Source: Norana najaformis
Lineage: Eukaryota; Annelida; Clitellata; Crassiclitellata; Hormogastridae
Length of the DNA: 64,000 bases
NCBI GenBank assembly: GCA_964023275.1
Contig: OZ029914.1
Span: 41,705,924 to 41,769,923, forward strand
Direction of reading: 5' to 3'
Below, one piece after another: positions 1 through 11,515 of the stretch (the stretch's first letter is position 1; each line of letters starts with the position of its first letter). Position numbers and translations under genes: made by a program. The notes beneath the pieces are model-generated. The model was not told the DNA's origin. It was given only the letters and a program-made list of their open reading frames with translations, and made no database searches.

Positions 1-45
1 CGCTCTACAGAAACACTTGGATTTCTCCAAGAATGAACATTTCGG
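1..45 (+). other. Possible 3' end of an exon of gene A, with splice donor
   Basis: The first 45 bases end in a strong donor (TTTCGG followed by GTAAGA at 46). Read in phase 1, the phase used by every other extracellular exon of the cluster, the stretch is open and ends in M-N-I-S-G, with a potential N-glycosylation sequon. It lies 1.6 kb upstream of the gene A transmembrane exon, where gene B has its short linker exon. Its left boundary is outside the window, so it may be chance. Confidence 0.25.
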
Positions 46-1049
46 GTAAGAAGAAATTTGTATGAACAAACTAAATGTTATCTCTGCATCATATATCTGA
101 CTCACAATTTAATTGTCTGTAAATAATTGCACTGACAGCAATGGGAAAGCCTAAATTCCAAAAGGCAAAACTTTCGTACTGTACATGTATAATTTTCATT
201 GGCAAATGACCCATTTCAGTTAAAATTGAAGAACATATGAATATATTAAATTCAATTAACGATATTAAGTACAAATTAAGATTAAAACTTACTGACTGGC
301 ACGTTAATTTTAGACCAGAACAACTGTATATGCAGAAATATACCTGCAAACAGAGTTACTACATTTCGAACAATTGGTGAGTCTAAGAATGAAGATAAGA
401 AATCATATTACATCCGTATGGAAGTATATTGGCCACAAAGAGTTTGGTTCCTGTTGCGTATGAGTTATTTTTATTATCGTCACCATATTCATTCATCGTT
501 TAAAATTCCTTTGGCAGCAGCCGCTTTGTTTGAGTTTCTAGTCTTACCAGAAGGTGACAGAAATGAGTGTGCACATATAAAATCAGGACACATATATTCA
601 AGCATTCTTTTAGTTTTTGCTTTTTTAGTTTAAATGATTAAAACTTAAAACTTTAATGAATCTCCGACTTTATTTTTACTTCTGTTGTTATGTGCTCTAA
701 ATTCTATGATGCTTACTTCTTGAAAGATATTTAATGCGCTGATTTGGCGATCCGGTTACTCATCTTTCTAACCAGCTGAAGAGGTCTTGACACGTGGCCT
801 GTTACCTAAAACCTTTAAACTCAACGAGTACAGTGCTGGATATAAGAAAAACAGAAGTCAATATAGTTTGGCTTCTACACTGCCGCTCGAGGAATGCCTG
901 AATAGGATCTGCTTTGTCCTTCGCACGCTAGTCTATGGTCTGTCATTTGAATTATCAGCTTTACGTCATATGCCTGCACTCTTAGATGAATACTCGCCTG
1001 CTTAATATAAAGACTACGATAAAGAGGGCAAGAATGGTCAAAAGTAGAA

Positions 1050-1292
1050 CTCCACCTAAATAACTATAGCAAAATTCAGAAAACGTTCCTTCGCGATTGC
1101 CGGACCTGTGGCGTGGAACAGTCTTCCCGAGCATGTAAAGTCGTCCCCTTCACTGGATACATTTAAAACACGGCTAAAAACTTTCCTTTTCAGCTTATCT
1201 TTCGACGGCAGAATGCTTCGGTGAATGTACAGCGCCCTTTTTTCGACCTCAGTCGTGCTAAGGCGCATTATAATTATTATTATTACTACTAT

Positions 1293-1348
<56 letters not shown>

Positions 1349-1350
1349 AT
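1050..1350 (+). mobile_element. L2/CR1-like LINE 3' remnant with ATT/ACT tail
   Basis: Bases 1084-1224 read in one frame as the C-terminus of a CR1/L2-clade reverse transcriptase polyprotein: F-A-I-A-G-P-V-A-W-N-S-L-P, then T-F-K-T-R-L-K-T-F-L-F, ending in TGA. This matches the usual F-S-V-A-A-P-R-L-W-N-S-L-P...F-K-x-x-L-K-T-x-L-F ending of the clade. A short 3' UTR follows, with GGCGCATTATAA, and then ATT and ACT trinucleotide arrays to about 1350, the typical microsatellite-like LINE tail. The copy is 5' truncated and dead. Confidence 0.7.
1268..1350. repeat. Trinucleotide array (ATT)n then (ACT)n
   Basis: A pure trinucleotide run of about 80 bases directly follows the LINE remnant and is most simply its 3' tail, expanded as a microsatellite. 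Confidence 0.9.
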
Positions 1351-1669
1351 TGAAATGATGCAGGACCTGAAAAGTGGCGTGAAAGAAAGGGTGCAGTACA
1401 TAGGAGCAGATATACAAGCAGGCGGAGCAAGAGACTAAATAATCCTGCAGGCACTGATGGTGGCAGAATGAAGCGGTAAGATGCTTTTGATGGGATAATT
1501 TTGTATACACAGTGACGTTGGAGACCGAGAGACGTGAAAAAATCAGAAATAAGCAGTTAGTTTAGTTAATACAGCTGAGCCGAGGAAGAATTGGTATTAA
1601 AAGTGCTGCTGATTTTTCAAATCTTTTAATGGCGAGCTTATTGCTTTCATTTGCTTTCTAACATTGTAG

Positions 1670-4600
1670 TTTCGTCATCTACAGAAAGTGATAACACTTC
1701 TCTGATGCCCTCTACTGATTCATCACCTGTTACACTGATTGTTACCGTTGTGGTTATGCTGCTTCTATCAGTTGCTATCATTTGCTTCAAGGTGTTAAAG
1801 AAACCAGAACAAGGCAGGTTTCTCAAGGATTTTTACTTCTCTTTTAAAATTAAAATTATTTATGAGATTGTAGGTATTATCAAACCCATTAGGCTGGCTG
1901 ATTGTGCCCTAGTGCAGCAAAATAATTTTATCTGAACTTTAACGTTTTGCTACCTTGTGGAAATGCTTCACATAATTCGAAAAAAATAAGTAAGTAGTAA
2001 TTGGCTTGTAGGCTATGGGCAGTCTGAGCTTAACTTGCTACCAGCTTTCTGAATGTAAACGTGTATCATGATATATTTATAGAGACACAGTGCGACTAAG
2101 GAAAGCTCTCAGAGAAGGTTTAATTTACATCCCTGTGGAGGTTCTTATATATAAGACTTAAACACTTAATATTGTTCAGATTTTTCAATATTTTTAATAA
2201 AATAAATAACAAACTGTCATTCAAATGTGCCAGTTTAAAGAATTCTATCCTTAGATTTTAAGAAACTTCCTTCTTTAGCGTGACACTTTCTGTTTTGGTC
2301 TGGACCTTCCAAAAATTTAGCGTTTACTTAACACCGCCTTAGTTTACTATCGAAGAGTGAAACGGAACGTATTTTTTTACTGGTTTCTCATAATTTTTAT
2401 TGCATTCCCGCTTCAATGTGAACAGGATGTTTTCATAATTCGTCTACCGATCCAAACGTCCTATTCTTGGAAAACACTCGAGGTAGGCTATGATGCGTAA
2501 TCTGCAAATATATCCAAATAGGCTTTCGGTTATAATTTGAATTTAGCTCTGGTGATTTTTGATTATAATTTGTGTCTTTTCAGTAGGAGGTCTCCGCAAC
2601 ACATGTTGTCGCGCCTGGAGGCTAACGATATCATTTTAGTTGTACTTTTTATGTATCTACATGAAAGAATCTCAAAATGTCGTGGGTCTTAATTAAAAAT
2701 GTTAGTTTATTCTAAAGTCCAAAATCAGTGTCCAAATGAAGCGCCTGCTTTCTTGTGATATGCGAGGGAGTTTTTCCTTTAGTTTAAAATTTTTCAACCA
2801 CGTTTACAACCCCAAAAGCGTTCAGACGTGTATTTTAAAGATTCAAATTAGCACCGCTTACAAATTTTGTGAATGGCCGAAGGCAATCAAAAGATATATT
2901 AGAAGTAAAATATTCATGCATTGTGAGTAATCGGCTACATGCACGCTGCGACTATTGAAACATCATCTTTTAGACCTCAAAAAGACACTGTTCATGAAAC
3001 TTGTTAATGACACCTGTCCTTCTTATAAGCGTATCTGCGCTCATTGCTGACACTGATATCCTCGGCGAGCACCTGCGACACTCAGTAACACCGACCGTTG
3101 GGACATCCTCGACCTCTAGTAGAATGCGTATTGCACCAACACACATTGGTGTCACTAGCGGAAACTGTAAATAATCCTAGCTGAATGGCCGCGGTGAGAA
3201 ATAGAATCGCCAGGAAATTCGTGCATGAAAGTCTTTAACTATTTGCACCAGAATAAAACGACCATCGAATGATGCCTTGGGCATTATCATAACGACGCTA
3301 TAGAAGTCTTTAGATTAGATTAGTTTAGATTAGTTTAGATTAGTTTAGATTAGTTTAGATTAGATTAGATAATTGAATCGTTGCACTGCTTCACTTACAA
3401 ATAGCGTCCAAATTCATTTTACAAGCCGCCGAGTGAGTCACCAATTCCGCCAAGCAGTATTTCATTTTGCACATATGAACATCTAAAGCAGTTTCAGAAC
3501 AAATAAAGCAGTTTCAGAACAAATACTGAATTTATAGCCTCATTGAAACAGGAAGTGAGCGAATCTATTATGAAGATCCAACAGAAGTCGCTGACTCCAT
3601 GCCAGCAATACGTAATGACGATGGAAGATCCAACTCCCAAGACACAATCCAGCAAAACGCTGATAGTGCAGTCAGCGAAAGGCTTACATTTGGAAGTAAG
3701 CATAATGACAACTCTTCACATCAAGCAATCAGAAATAATTTACAAAATAAATTAAAATTATCGATCTGCTGCATTAGACATTTGCTGCTATTCACAAATA
3801 ATTCCAAAGCCATATTTAAAAACTGAGTTGACTTTTTCAAATACACGCGATATACAAGACATACAAAGCAGTCAAAGTAATCGTGTTTGCTTCTAGACAC
3901 TTTATCATTTTACTTACTATGTAATAAGGATTGAATTAATTTTGCGCATAGAATCTCTCCTTCTTAGAATGCTTAGCTGCTCTCAATGTTAACACTATTG
4001 TTCAATTACTATTCACTATTGTTCAGTTAGACTTGGCTATTGTTCAGTTAGACATTCTTTTATGAACTTTTGATGAGGCAGATAGGTTTGAACAAGCATA
4101 CAATTCTCTAAAAACAATATCTGTGTTTCTTTGCACATTAAAAATTTCCCTCAAAATGTTCCATATTTGTATGATTTGATGTAAGATAACGGAAATAGGC
4201 ATGCACCATGGTATGTTATGAAGATTTCGGCCATACCTTCAGTCAGAATTCGTTTAGAGGGCTAGATAATAGAATAGCTCAGTCCTCAACAAATTTGTCT
4301 TCAACGCAGAACATGGACACAGCATGTAACTGCATTCAATTATTATATATTATACCCACCATTGGATCTAGAGTGATAAATTTCAGAAATTTTACCTAAA
4401 GATAAGGCTCCTCAGTGACTACCGCTTAGACATTCCCGCACTCTGTTTTACTTTTATGTTTGTTGGTTTAGCTAGGAACAGTGTTGGAACCTACGACTAC
4501 ATAGTCATCGATCATCTAAGGAGCTTTGATTACCAACAGAGACAGGATATTCCAGTTCCCGAAGTTACAACAGAAAGACCAGCAAATGTATGTTTATATA

Positions 4601-6986
4601 CAATTGTTGTCAAGTAAGCAGGTATATTTCGCACCTTTTTCTGAGGCCTCGGGTCATAGGAAGATTGAGAGTAGCACTAAAATTTCTTGAATAAGCCAAC
4701 ATTCATATTTGACTTTCTGTGGGTGGCACCTGGCTCGGAGAACCTAAGCGGTGCTAAGCCTGTTTAGTATTTGGGTGGGAAGCCATCCGTGGAATACCTC
4801 ATCACCGGTTGTCGTCCAGAAAGCTATGCTTCTGTAAGGTTCTGAAATGGAATCCAAGCAAGTGCGTTACTTTAACCACTTCAACTTAGACAATTTTTTT
4901 CATTGCTGCAATATTTATGCATGTTACATATACACTGATGAAGTTTTACATATTACGTCATATTACGTTCTACTATTTTGATCTAGGTAAGAGAGCATGC
5001 GTGTATTGTACGGACTTTTGCAACTTGACTCAAACGTGCCGGGCATTCATGTGGCGCCTTCATGCCACTTTGAAAGTTCTTATAGAGATTTAAAGTCATA
5101 CAACGGTTGTTTTTTGGAAAGATGCGTTCAAATTGTGTTTTGCCTTATCTAGTAGATTTTTCGCCGTGCACCTGCTGTGTTTAAAATTATTGTAAATGTG
5201 AAACGTTATTAATGTTTTCTATTTCTAGGTGCATGTTTATTTTAAGTTAGGTGCATATATATATATGCGTTTGCACAATTAGTACTTACATATGCGGCTG
5301 ATGTTTGCTTATGTGGTTAAATGCTTTAAAGCGATCAGTTTCCTTTTCAGTTTGGTTGGCAACTTTTCCTTTTGATCTAGGCTTGCCTTGCTAAAATGGC
5401 ATTTGTATTTGCTAGAAACAACCTATTAGTATGAGCTGTCTAATAATGATACTGGATTAATTATACTTGAAAACTAAAATAGTTATAAATCTAGGTCAAG
5501 TTTTGAGTCCTAGCATATTATACGGATTGATACAAAATTATACGAAGACACAATAATTGCGCAAATATATTGTCCCAGCCATCCAGCGAGCTACTTCGTG
5601 CGATGAAAACTGGTTTCCGGATTATCTCATCTAAAAGCAGTCGTGTGATTTATTAGTTTTGTTCCCAATGCAATTAGGTATGATAAATGCCTAAATAAAA
5701 TTACATTAGGGTTCGCTCTAAATAATACTTTTAATTAAGCATTGCCTATTGTAAAAAAGTTAAGCACAAATAGCAGTTACAGGAATTTATTATGTATTCA
5801 TCTGGATATTTCTGTAGAGCCTTAATGAATCTCTCGCAGTCCCTTGAACATGGTTATCTAAGTGCTGGTCTTGATAAAATAAATATGTAATATGTTGACA
5901 TTTATATACCGCCAGCTCTGTCTCCCATGTTTGAAATGCCGTCGTTGCTTTAGAGACAAATATTTTTTCCGAAAATGGAAGAACGTTTCTAGGCATCAGT
6001 TTAAAAAATAAATAAGCAAAAAACATCTATATGTCACCAGTTGTTCCTTCCCGGAATCCTGAGCAGTGGACGATATCTCAGGAGAGAGGATCATGGACAG
6101 AAGCCAAATGTTGATTTCAGTTTTATATCGATTATGACAACTGAAGGATCCCCAATATGATGCAGTTATAGTCTAATTGTAGCGGACTGGATATGAGTAC
6201 TGGCTTATGAAAGCGGTGTTTGTAGGCTGGAGCTTAATCTGAGGCGGACACTTGACGATTGAGCAAGTCCACTATGAAACAACTTACTTGTTTAGTGCCA
6301 CCGATTAACGTACTGTCAAAGTCGGTCATCCCGTTTTCCTATAGCAATGTTTGCATCTTGAATGATGAACACTCGCTTTGCAATTGTGGTAAACATAAGG
6401 TTGAACAGTGGGGCCTATCTTTATGGCGGCCATCTGGCGATTAACTAGACCACGAAATGAGCAAACTTCACCAACGTTTCTGCAGATGCATGAGAACCTT
6501 TGGACCATAATGGAAGCCTGTACCATTTCTCCTGCTTGGTTCTGTGCAAGTGATCACATAATAATCCTAATGTCGTCACCATTTTGCCTTTGCAGTTCAA
6601 CTGAACGGTTTTAAGTCTCGTTGATTGTCTAGCATTTTTCTCGAAATGCTTCTATCTGATTCGGTGCTATAGAGACCAGTATTAACCACAAAAAGAAAGC
6701 AAGTTTCTAGATATGGGATTAGTGTAACAGCAGATTAAGCCTGAAAATACTTAATACCAGTTCATAGAATTCAACGTGTGTGTTTACAATTTTTCAGAAT
6801 GTTGGCATGGATGGAACTATCTACACGGAAGTCAATATAGCAAGAGGAAGTCACGGGCCTCCCATAATGCAACAACGCGAACCTTTGTTCAACACATCAG
6901 TCTATGCACAAATGGATCACACGATTCACAATATACCGCCACCACGTCAACCCAAAAGCAATAATACGCGAACAGTATCTTCTTGA
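1670..6986 (+). CDS. Gene A (3' part): Ig-superfamily-like receptor, transmembrane segment and tyrosine-rich cytoplasmic tail
   Basis: Five exons fit together in phase: 1670-1813 (transmembrane), 2426-2482, 3552-3695, 4472-4587 and 6798-6986 (stop TGA). They give 650 nt, that is 2 + 216 codons. The first exon encodes a Ser/Thr-rich stalk, about 23 hydrophobic residues (T-L-I-V-T-V-V-V-M-L-L-L-S-V) and a basic stop-transfer K-V-L-K-K. The tail carries E-R-I-Y-Y-E-D-P, T-Y-D-Y-I-V-I, T-I-Y-T-E-V (a perfect T-x-Y-x-x-V switch motif) and S-V-Y-A-Q-M. Each exon has a paralogous exon in gene B with the same order and phases, which supports the model. The extracellular Ig exons must lie upstream of base 1. 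The first donor is non-canonical: reading phase 1 requires GC at 1814 (CAAG before GCAGGT); the GT four bases downstream gives phase 2. Function is inferred from motifs: a cell-surface receptor that signals through SH2 proteins. Confidence 0.72.
3255..3375 (+). mobile_element. L2-like LINE 3' end with TTAGA tail
   Basis: The segment reads GACCATCGAATGATGCC, then GGGCATTATCATAACGACGCTATAGAAG, followed by an AGATTAGATTAGTTTAGATTAG array to about 3370. The same 3' end recurs at least ten times in the window in both orientations. The GCGCTATA-type terminus and short tail repeat are typical of L2-clade LINEs. It lies in the intron between gene A exons 2 and 3. Confidence 0.6.
4199..4325 (+). pseudogene. 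Decayed tail exon of gene A (counterpart of gene B exon 33536-33694)
   Basis: An open segment reads V-C-Y-E-D-F, then S-Q-N-S-F-R-G-L-D-N-R, ending before a donor-like GTAACT at 4326. It aligns with the gene B exon that reads V-F-Y-E-D-P, then A-N-Q-R-S-L-V-G-R-A-G-N-R, at the equivalent place in the tail. The only upstream AG (4197-4198) would start it in phase 0, and an in-frame stop lies at 4187, so a phase-1 acceptor as in gene B is missing. It is probably skipped or dead in gene A, though alternative splicing cannot be excluded. Confidence 0.45.
4730..4818 (+). pseudogene. 5S rRNA-like sequence (pseudogene or 5S-derived SINE head)
   Basis: The stretch lines up with the 3' two thirds of eukaryotic 5S rRNA: CCTAAGCGGTGCTAAGCCTG, then TTTAGTATTTGGGTGGGAAGCC, then GTGGAATACC and GTTGTCG. 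These match the internal promoter blocks (AAGC-GGTC-GGC; TTAGTACTTGGATGGGAGACC; GGGAATACC). The first third of 5S is absent and there are many substitutions, so it is not a functional 5S gene. It could be the head of a SINE3-type element; no tail was recognised. Confidence 0.55.
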
Positions 6987-7039
6987 CGGAACCGATGCTT
7001 GATAGAGTCAACCGGCTGAGATGCAAACACGACAATATC

Positions 7040-7215
7040 AATCTGATGACAGGGCATATATCTAAATATACAGACGAATACATACGTATTGGCAAACATA
7101 CATGCATGTGTGAATGCGTGCATATGTATGTATGTACGTATGTATGTATGTAGGCATTCATGTATTTATGTATGCATGCATGTATGGATGTAGTATGTAT
7201 GTAGAACGTATATTT
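7040..7215. repeat. Degenerate CATA/TATG tetranucleotide array
   Basis: About 170 bases are dominated by TATG, CATA, TATT and GCAT units with purine/pyrimidine alternation. Open frames across it are low-complexity artefacts. Confidence 0.85.
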
Positions 7216-7705
7216 ATATGTTTGCAAACAACTACTTAATTAGTTGCAAAAACGCACAAGAAAAAGAATGAGAGGCTTCCTTCTTGACGAATTTTTCTTA
7301 GCTCTCAACCAGCATCGGCGTCGATAGTCCATACATCATATTATGCCGGCCACATGAGCCCACAAATTAAAATAGTCCAGTAATGATCTCAGATATCAGT
7401 AAGGAAAGTGATGTTCAGTTCCTTAGTTTACTCTTAAAGTAATATAACTTATTTAGTAAGTAGTCTGTCAGTATTGTACAAAGATTCTTATTAAGAACCC
7501 TGGATGGTCTACTTCTATGCATACAAAAAACCTGGACCATTTACAAATACTTAAATTAATGTACAAACTATTGTGCATGATTTCACCTTGCATCACCGTC
7601 CAGTTGGATGTGAGGCAGAACAATAACTGCTGTCTCTGCAGTCTATACTAAAATGGTTCAGAATCTATGCATGGTTATCAGTCAGATGCATGCATGTAAA
7701 TATGT

Positions 7706-8900
7706 ATGTATTGTAATTGTAATTGTAATTTGAGATTTATAAAGCGCCTCTTAGAGGATAAACTCAACAGAGGTGCTTCCGACCCGAAAAAGTAAAATCA
7801 CTGTTAAACAGTACAGTCTTCAGGCGCCTGCGGATCACTGAGAGGAGGAGAGAAAGGAGCTCAAGTCGCAATTCTCGAGGGAGACGATTCCAGCAAGTGG
7901 GACCAACGTAGGCAAAGCTTCTGGACTGGGCTGCAGCGGTACGCATGCGAGGGACAAACAGGAGATCTTGAGTGGCCGAGCGAAGGTTGCTATGGCCCGG
8001 CAACGAGGAGATCAAAGTGCAGAAGTCAGTGAGGTAAAGGGGAGCGGAGCCAAGAACACAATTGCGCATGACGGAGAGGATCTTAAAGTGACACGCTGCT
8101 GGACGGGGAGCCAGTGAAGAGTGTCACGAATATAAGACGGGATGTGGCCATACTTTGGAATGCCCCCTATGAGACGAGCAGCAGAGTTTAGCACAGATTG
8201 TAGCTTAGCAGTGTTGGCAAGCGATAGGCCGGTAAAGATGGCGTTCCCAAAGTCAACTCTGGTGCAAATGAGGGCATGGACCAGCGTGGAGATAGCGTGA
8301 AAGGAAAGAGTACGGCTAATGGCACGGAGCTGACGAAGATGGTAAAAACAAGAGCGAGAGACTCTGTTAACATGAGCAGACAGGGAAAGCTCCTGATCCA
8401 GTACAACCCCGAGATCCCGGACCGTAGTAGAGAAGAAGATATATGGAAATCTTTGGCGTAAGGAGGAGAGATCGATTTTGGCGAGCTGTAAGCGGCCACC
8501 AGGCCAGATGAACTGGGTCTTATTACAGTTCAAGCAGAGGCGATTGGAGGACATCCATAGGTCAAGGACAGATGTGACATCGAGGATCCTCTGGACAAGG
8601 GCAGGGGCTGCCTCCGCCGGACCATGGGCATAAGCCTGGGTGTCGTCTGCATACTGAAGGACGGCAACACTCAGTGGGAGGATGGTCCGAGCTAGATCAG
8701 AGGTATATTAAATCTAGAGGAGAGGAGCTAGGACGGAACCCTGGGGAGACCAAAAAATATGGGAGACCAAGGGGACCGCGAGGGCCCAAAAACGACAGAT
8801 TGAAGGCGGTCGGAGAGGAATGATCGAACCAAGGTGAGGGCAGAGCCAGTGATACCAAAGGAAATCTTCAAACGCTCTAATAAGATGGAATGATCAACGG
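7706..8900 (-). mobile_element. L2-clade LINE, 5'-truncated reverse transcriptase remnant
   Basis: On the minus strand the segment reads, with frameshifts and stops, through reverse transcriptase motifs in order. These are T-V-D-H-S-I-L-L-E-R-L; S-P-Q-G-S-V-L-A-P-L-L; the catalytic Y-A-D-D box (L-Q-Y-A-D-D-T-Q-A-Y); D-L-W-M-S-S-N-R-L-C-L-N; a long continuous piece (8554-8012) with R-V-D-F-G-N-A-I-F-T-G and K-L-Q-S-V-L-N-S-A-A-R-L; and finally R-S-F-A-Y-V-G-P-T-C-W-N-R-L-P. The 3' end carries GGCGCTTTATAAATC and a TTACAA-type tail (7706-7735). The 5' end stops at a TATG microsatellite near 8895. The element is inactive. Confidence 0.85.
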
Positions 8901-8962
8901 TGTATGTATGTATGCATGTATGTATGCATTTAGGTAGGTAGGTAGGTACATAGGCATATGTG
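8900..8962. repeat. TATG/TAGG tetranucleotide array
   Basis: A short GTATGTATG...TAGGTAGG array sits at the 5' truncation point of the L2-like element. Confidence 0.8.
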
Positions 8963-10864
8963 CTTGTAGTTGGCTTTATACATCAATGTTATTGTTATTT
9001 AACGTGTTGTTCTTCACAGTATAATAACAGGATTGGTGATTTAAGACTGGCGTAGGACTTATGCAATACCACCCATTCCCACTGGTCACTGCTACAACAG
9101 TGTGATTGCTCGAAGCCAGCTGACAATTAAAGACACGCAGGTGACTCTCAGCAGGTTTTAGTATTCGATGACCTAACTATGCTGTTTCATACAGTGACGA
9201 ATCCTCGAATCTCATAGTCTTTCCCCTTGGGCTAAGTTTGATTACAAGGCTCACAAGTTGTGCAAGCAATAATCTCCTTCCAGCTATAGTTATTATTTAC
9301 TTCACAAACATATACAATAATGGACGTCACTATGACTGTTGGTTTTGTGTTTTTGAATATAGTAGCAATCTTGAGGGATATACAAATTTTGCCTTCAAAC
9401 ACTGCATCAAGGTATGTAGCCTAAGGTATATTAGTCTGAGCCATAACAGAGAATTATAGTAAAATGTAAATACTATTTACACTGTAAGTCGATTCTTTGT
9501 GACGATGGGACAGATGAGTCGAGAACAATACGTATTGTTATTTAATACATAAGGGACCGAATTTGTTCGATGAAATAATTATATGCAAACGGTAAAGTAC
9601 TGTGAGCACACTGTATTCTTTGGAACAAATGATTATATTTATGCGTCATGCTCTTTCATGCTCAAGCTCATGCGAATCTTTAAACCCAATCACATTGTTC
9701 AGTTTCCTTCTCTATTCGTCCCCAGAAGCAGAGATGCGTTTATTAAGCTGTTCCACAACCGTAGTCACTAACGTCAAATAATCACATTGCTATGACACTT
9801 TTACAGAATAGTACCTTTGGAATCATCACATTTCTCTCCACTGACAAACTCTCCGTTCCCTGATGCAGTTCGACATAAGATCCTCTTTCACAATGGATCC
9901 ATTCCTAAATTTTCAAGGGCTTTCGCAATTGGGCTGATCCGAATTTACTCGTGTCGTGACTCGGTTGCCTGTAAGAAACTTTTCTAGAACAAGCAAACTG
10001 AAAGATATCCCTATAGAGATTTCACATATTGATAGCTGCACTAAATGGACCACTGCGTCTTCGTGCCATTGCTTGGGAATTTTCGTTTTTACTATAGCGT
10101 AGAGTGCCAAAAGGTCACTAATGTAAAGAAAGCAAAACACCTGCTTAAGACACGTAATATTCGAAAATGTTCAGTTTGAAATGTCTTAACAAATAGTATA
10201 TTACGTGATATTAGGTGACGTACGTACATATACTGTATATCTGTGGGAACATCAATATAACATCTCTCTAAAACCTTTTAAATGGCTGCGAAGAGACGTT
10301 GTACTATTATCGTTGTGACATGATAAGTTAGGATAATTTTTGTGCTCTGCTACTTAAACCTTTTCTGACAAGTTGAAAGATTAGTGAAAATGAGAGTATA
10401 GGTTTTGGTCGTAGTTGTGGTGATGGTATAGTGGGTTGAGAGAAATTATTAGTAATAACAAATGCAACAATAATTATTAAATATAAAATATCTAAAATGT
10501 AAATATAAATATAATTATTATAAATTATATTTATCTTTACATTTAATTGAATATGATTAAACTCACAATTAACTGTAATTGTAGTTTCTTTGAAATATTA
10601 TTTATAATAAACCATGCGTGGACCTGTGTGAAAACATGTCCTCAAAGTGTATTGCTCAAACAGACAGAAGGAGATGCCCCTTGGTAATGCAACAGAGGTT
10701 GACATTGTATATATTGAGGAGGGGGTGAGATTTCAACTTAGGTGGTCGAGGACGCTTACAGCGCCCCTATTCAGTAGATATATTGCCTACATTTAATACA
10801 ATGGTTAGCCGAACTTAGTCAGTGATGCCTAGCTTGCTGATAATAATAATATATATATACACAC
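8963..10864. other. AT-rich stretch, no gene recognised
   Basis: Both strands were read without finding Ig exons, transposon domains or RNA genes. Open frames (for example 9913-10140 minus and 9583-9771 plus) are short, start without context and have no recognisable composition or splice partner. The stretch 10430-10610 is very AT-rich. Confidence 0.5.
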
Positions 10865-11221
10865 TGTTGCATGCAGGAGGGGATAGGCTCGTAGTCGTTA
10901 TAGGGCAGAACAAGCACACAACGTTCTTGGTTTAAAATCGTCCTTTCCCACGACATCAGCAAACACCAAAAGGCACAATGATAACACCAGACAGTAGCTA
11001 CCTCTAAACAATCTAGACTACCTTAGACTCTAGCTTCTTCTGGCTTTTTCTAACAGACACACTTCCCTTTTTATATCCTTTCTTCGACCAGCCCGGCAAC
11101 ACTCCCTCAGGCACTCCTTCAAACCTAGGTTCATAAGCACTGGCTAGCACTAGACTGTTGCATGGACACGTGTCACCACCAGACATCAACTTCTGTCCCG
11201 CTCCCACGTGTCCCTGCAACA
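10865..11221 (-). mobile_element. Solo LTR of a retrotransposon
   Basis: The 357-bp block starts TGTTGC and ends GCAACA on the plus strand, the TG...CA inverted ends of an LTR, and is more GC-rich than its surroundings. On the minus strand it contains a clear TATA box (GATATAAAAAGGG) about 150-170 bases in, followed by a potential leader. No gag or pol is attached, so it is best read as a solo LTR, probably Gypsy-type. Flanks are TA-rich and show no convincing target-site duplication. Confidence 0.6.
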
Positions 11222-11337
11222 ATATATATATATATATTTATAGGAAACCCAGTTCGAAATCAAATAACAACGAATTGTGATGCATCGTGCATATTTGTAC
11301 AGAGCTTTATTTGTTTGTAAAAATCAGTGCATCAGAG

Positions 11338-11515
11338 CAGTGGCGTAGCAAGAATTTTGACGATCCGGTTTAGTTGCAAATTCCTCCCTGTAATATCCCT
11401 GTCGGGCCTGCTATTTTAATGCAGTTAATGCTTACAAAAGTGATTCTCTGCCACCAATTGCGATCCCAAATGGTCGGGGGCTAGGGTTCATTGAACCGGG
11501 TTTGCTACGTCACTG
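11338..11515. mobile_element. hAT-type MITE
   Basis: A 178-bp element is bounded by terminal inverted repeats: CAGTGGCGTAGCAA on the left, and TTTGCTACGTCACTG on the right, whose reverse complement is CAGTGACGTAGCAAA. CAGTGGCGTAGC is a common terminus of hAT-superfamily elements. The flanking octamers CATCAGAG and CAGCAGAT agree at six of eight positions, consistent with a worn 8-bp target duplication. It has no coding capacity. Confidence 0.65.

Noticed and set aside
1651-1669. Upstream extension of the gene A transmembrane frame as a start
   Set aside because: It begins with TTG rather than ATG and lies before a clear AG acceptor; the exon starts at 1670.
8276-8461. Plus-strand open frame within the L2-like LINE
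   Set aside because: It is the antisense shadow of the reverse transcriptase remnant.
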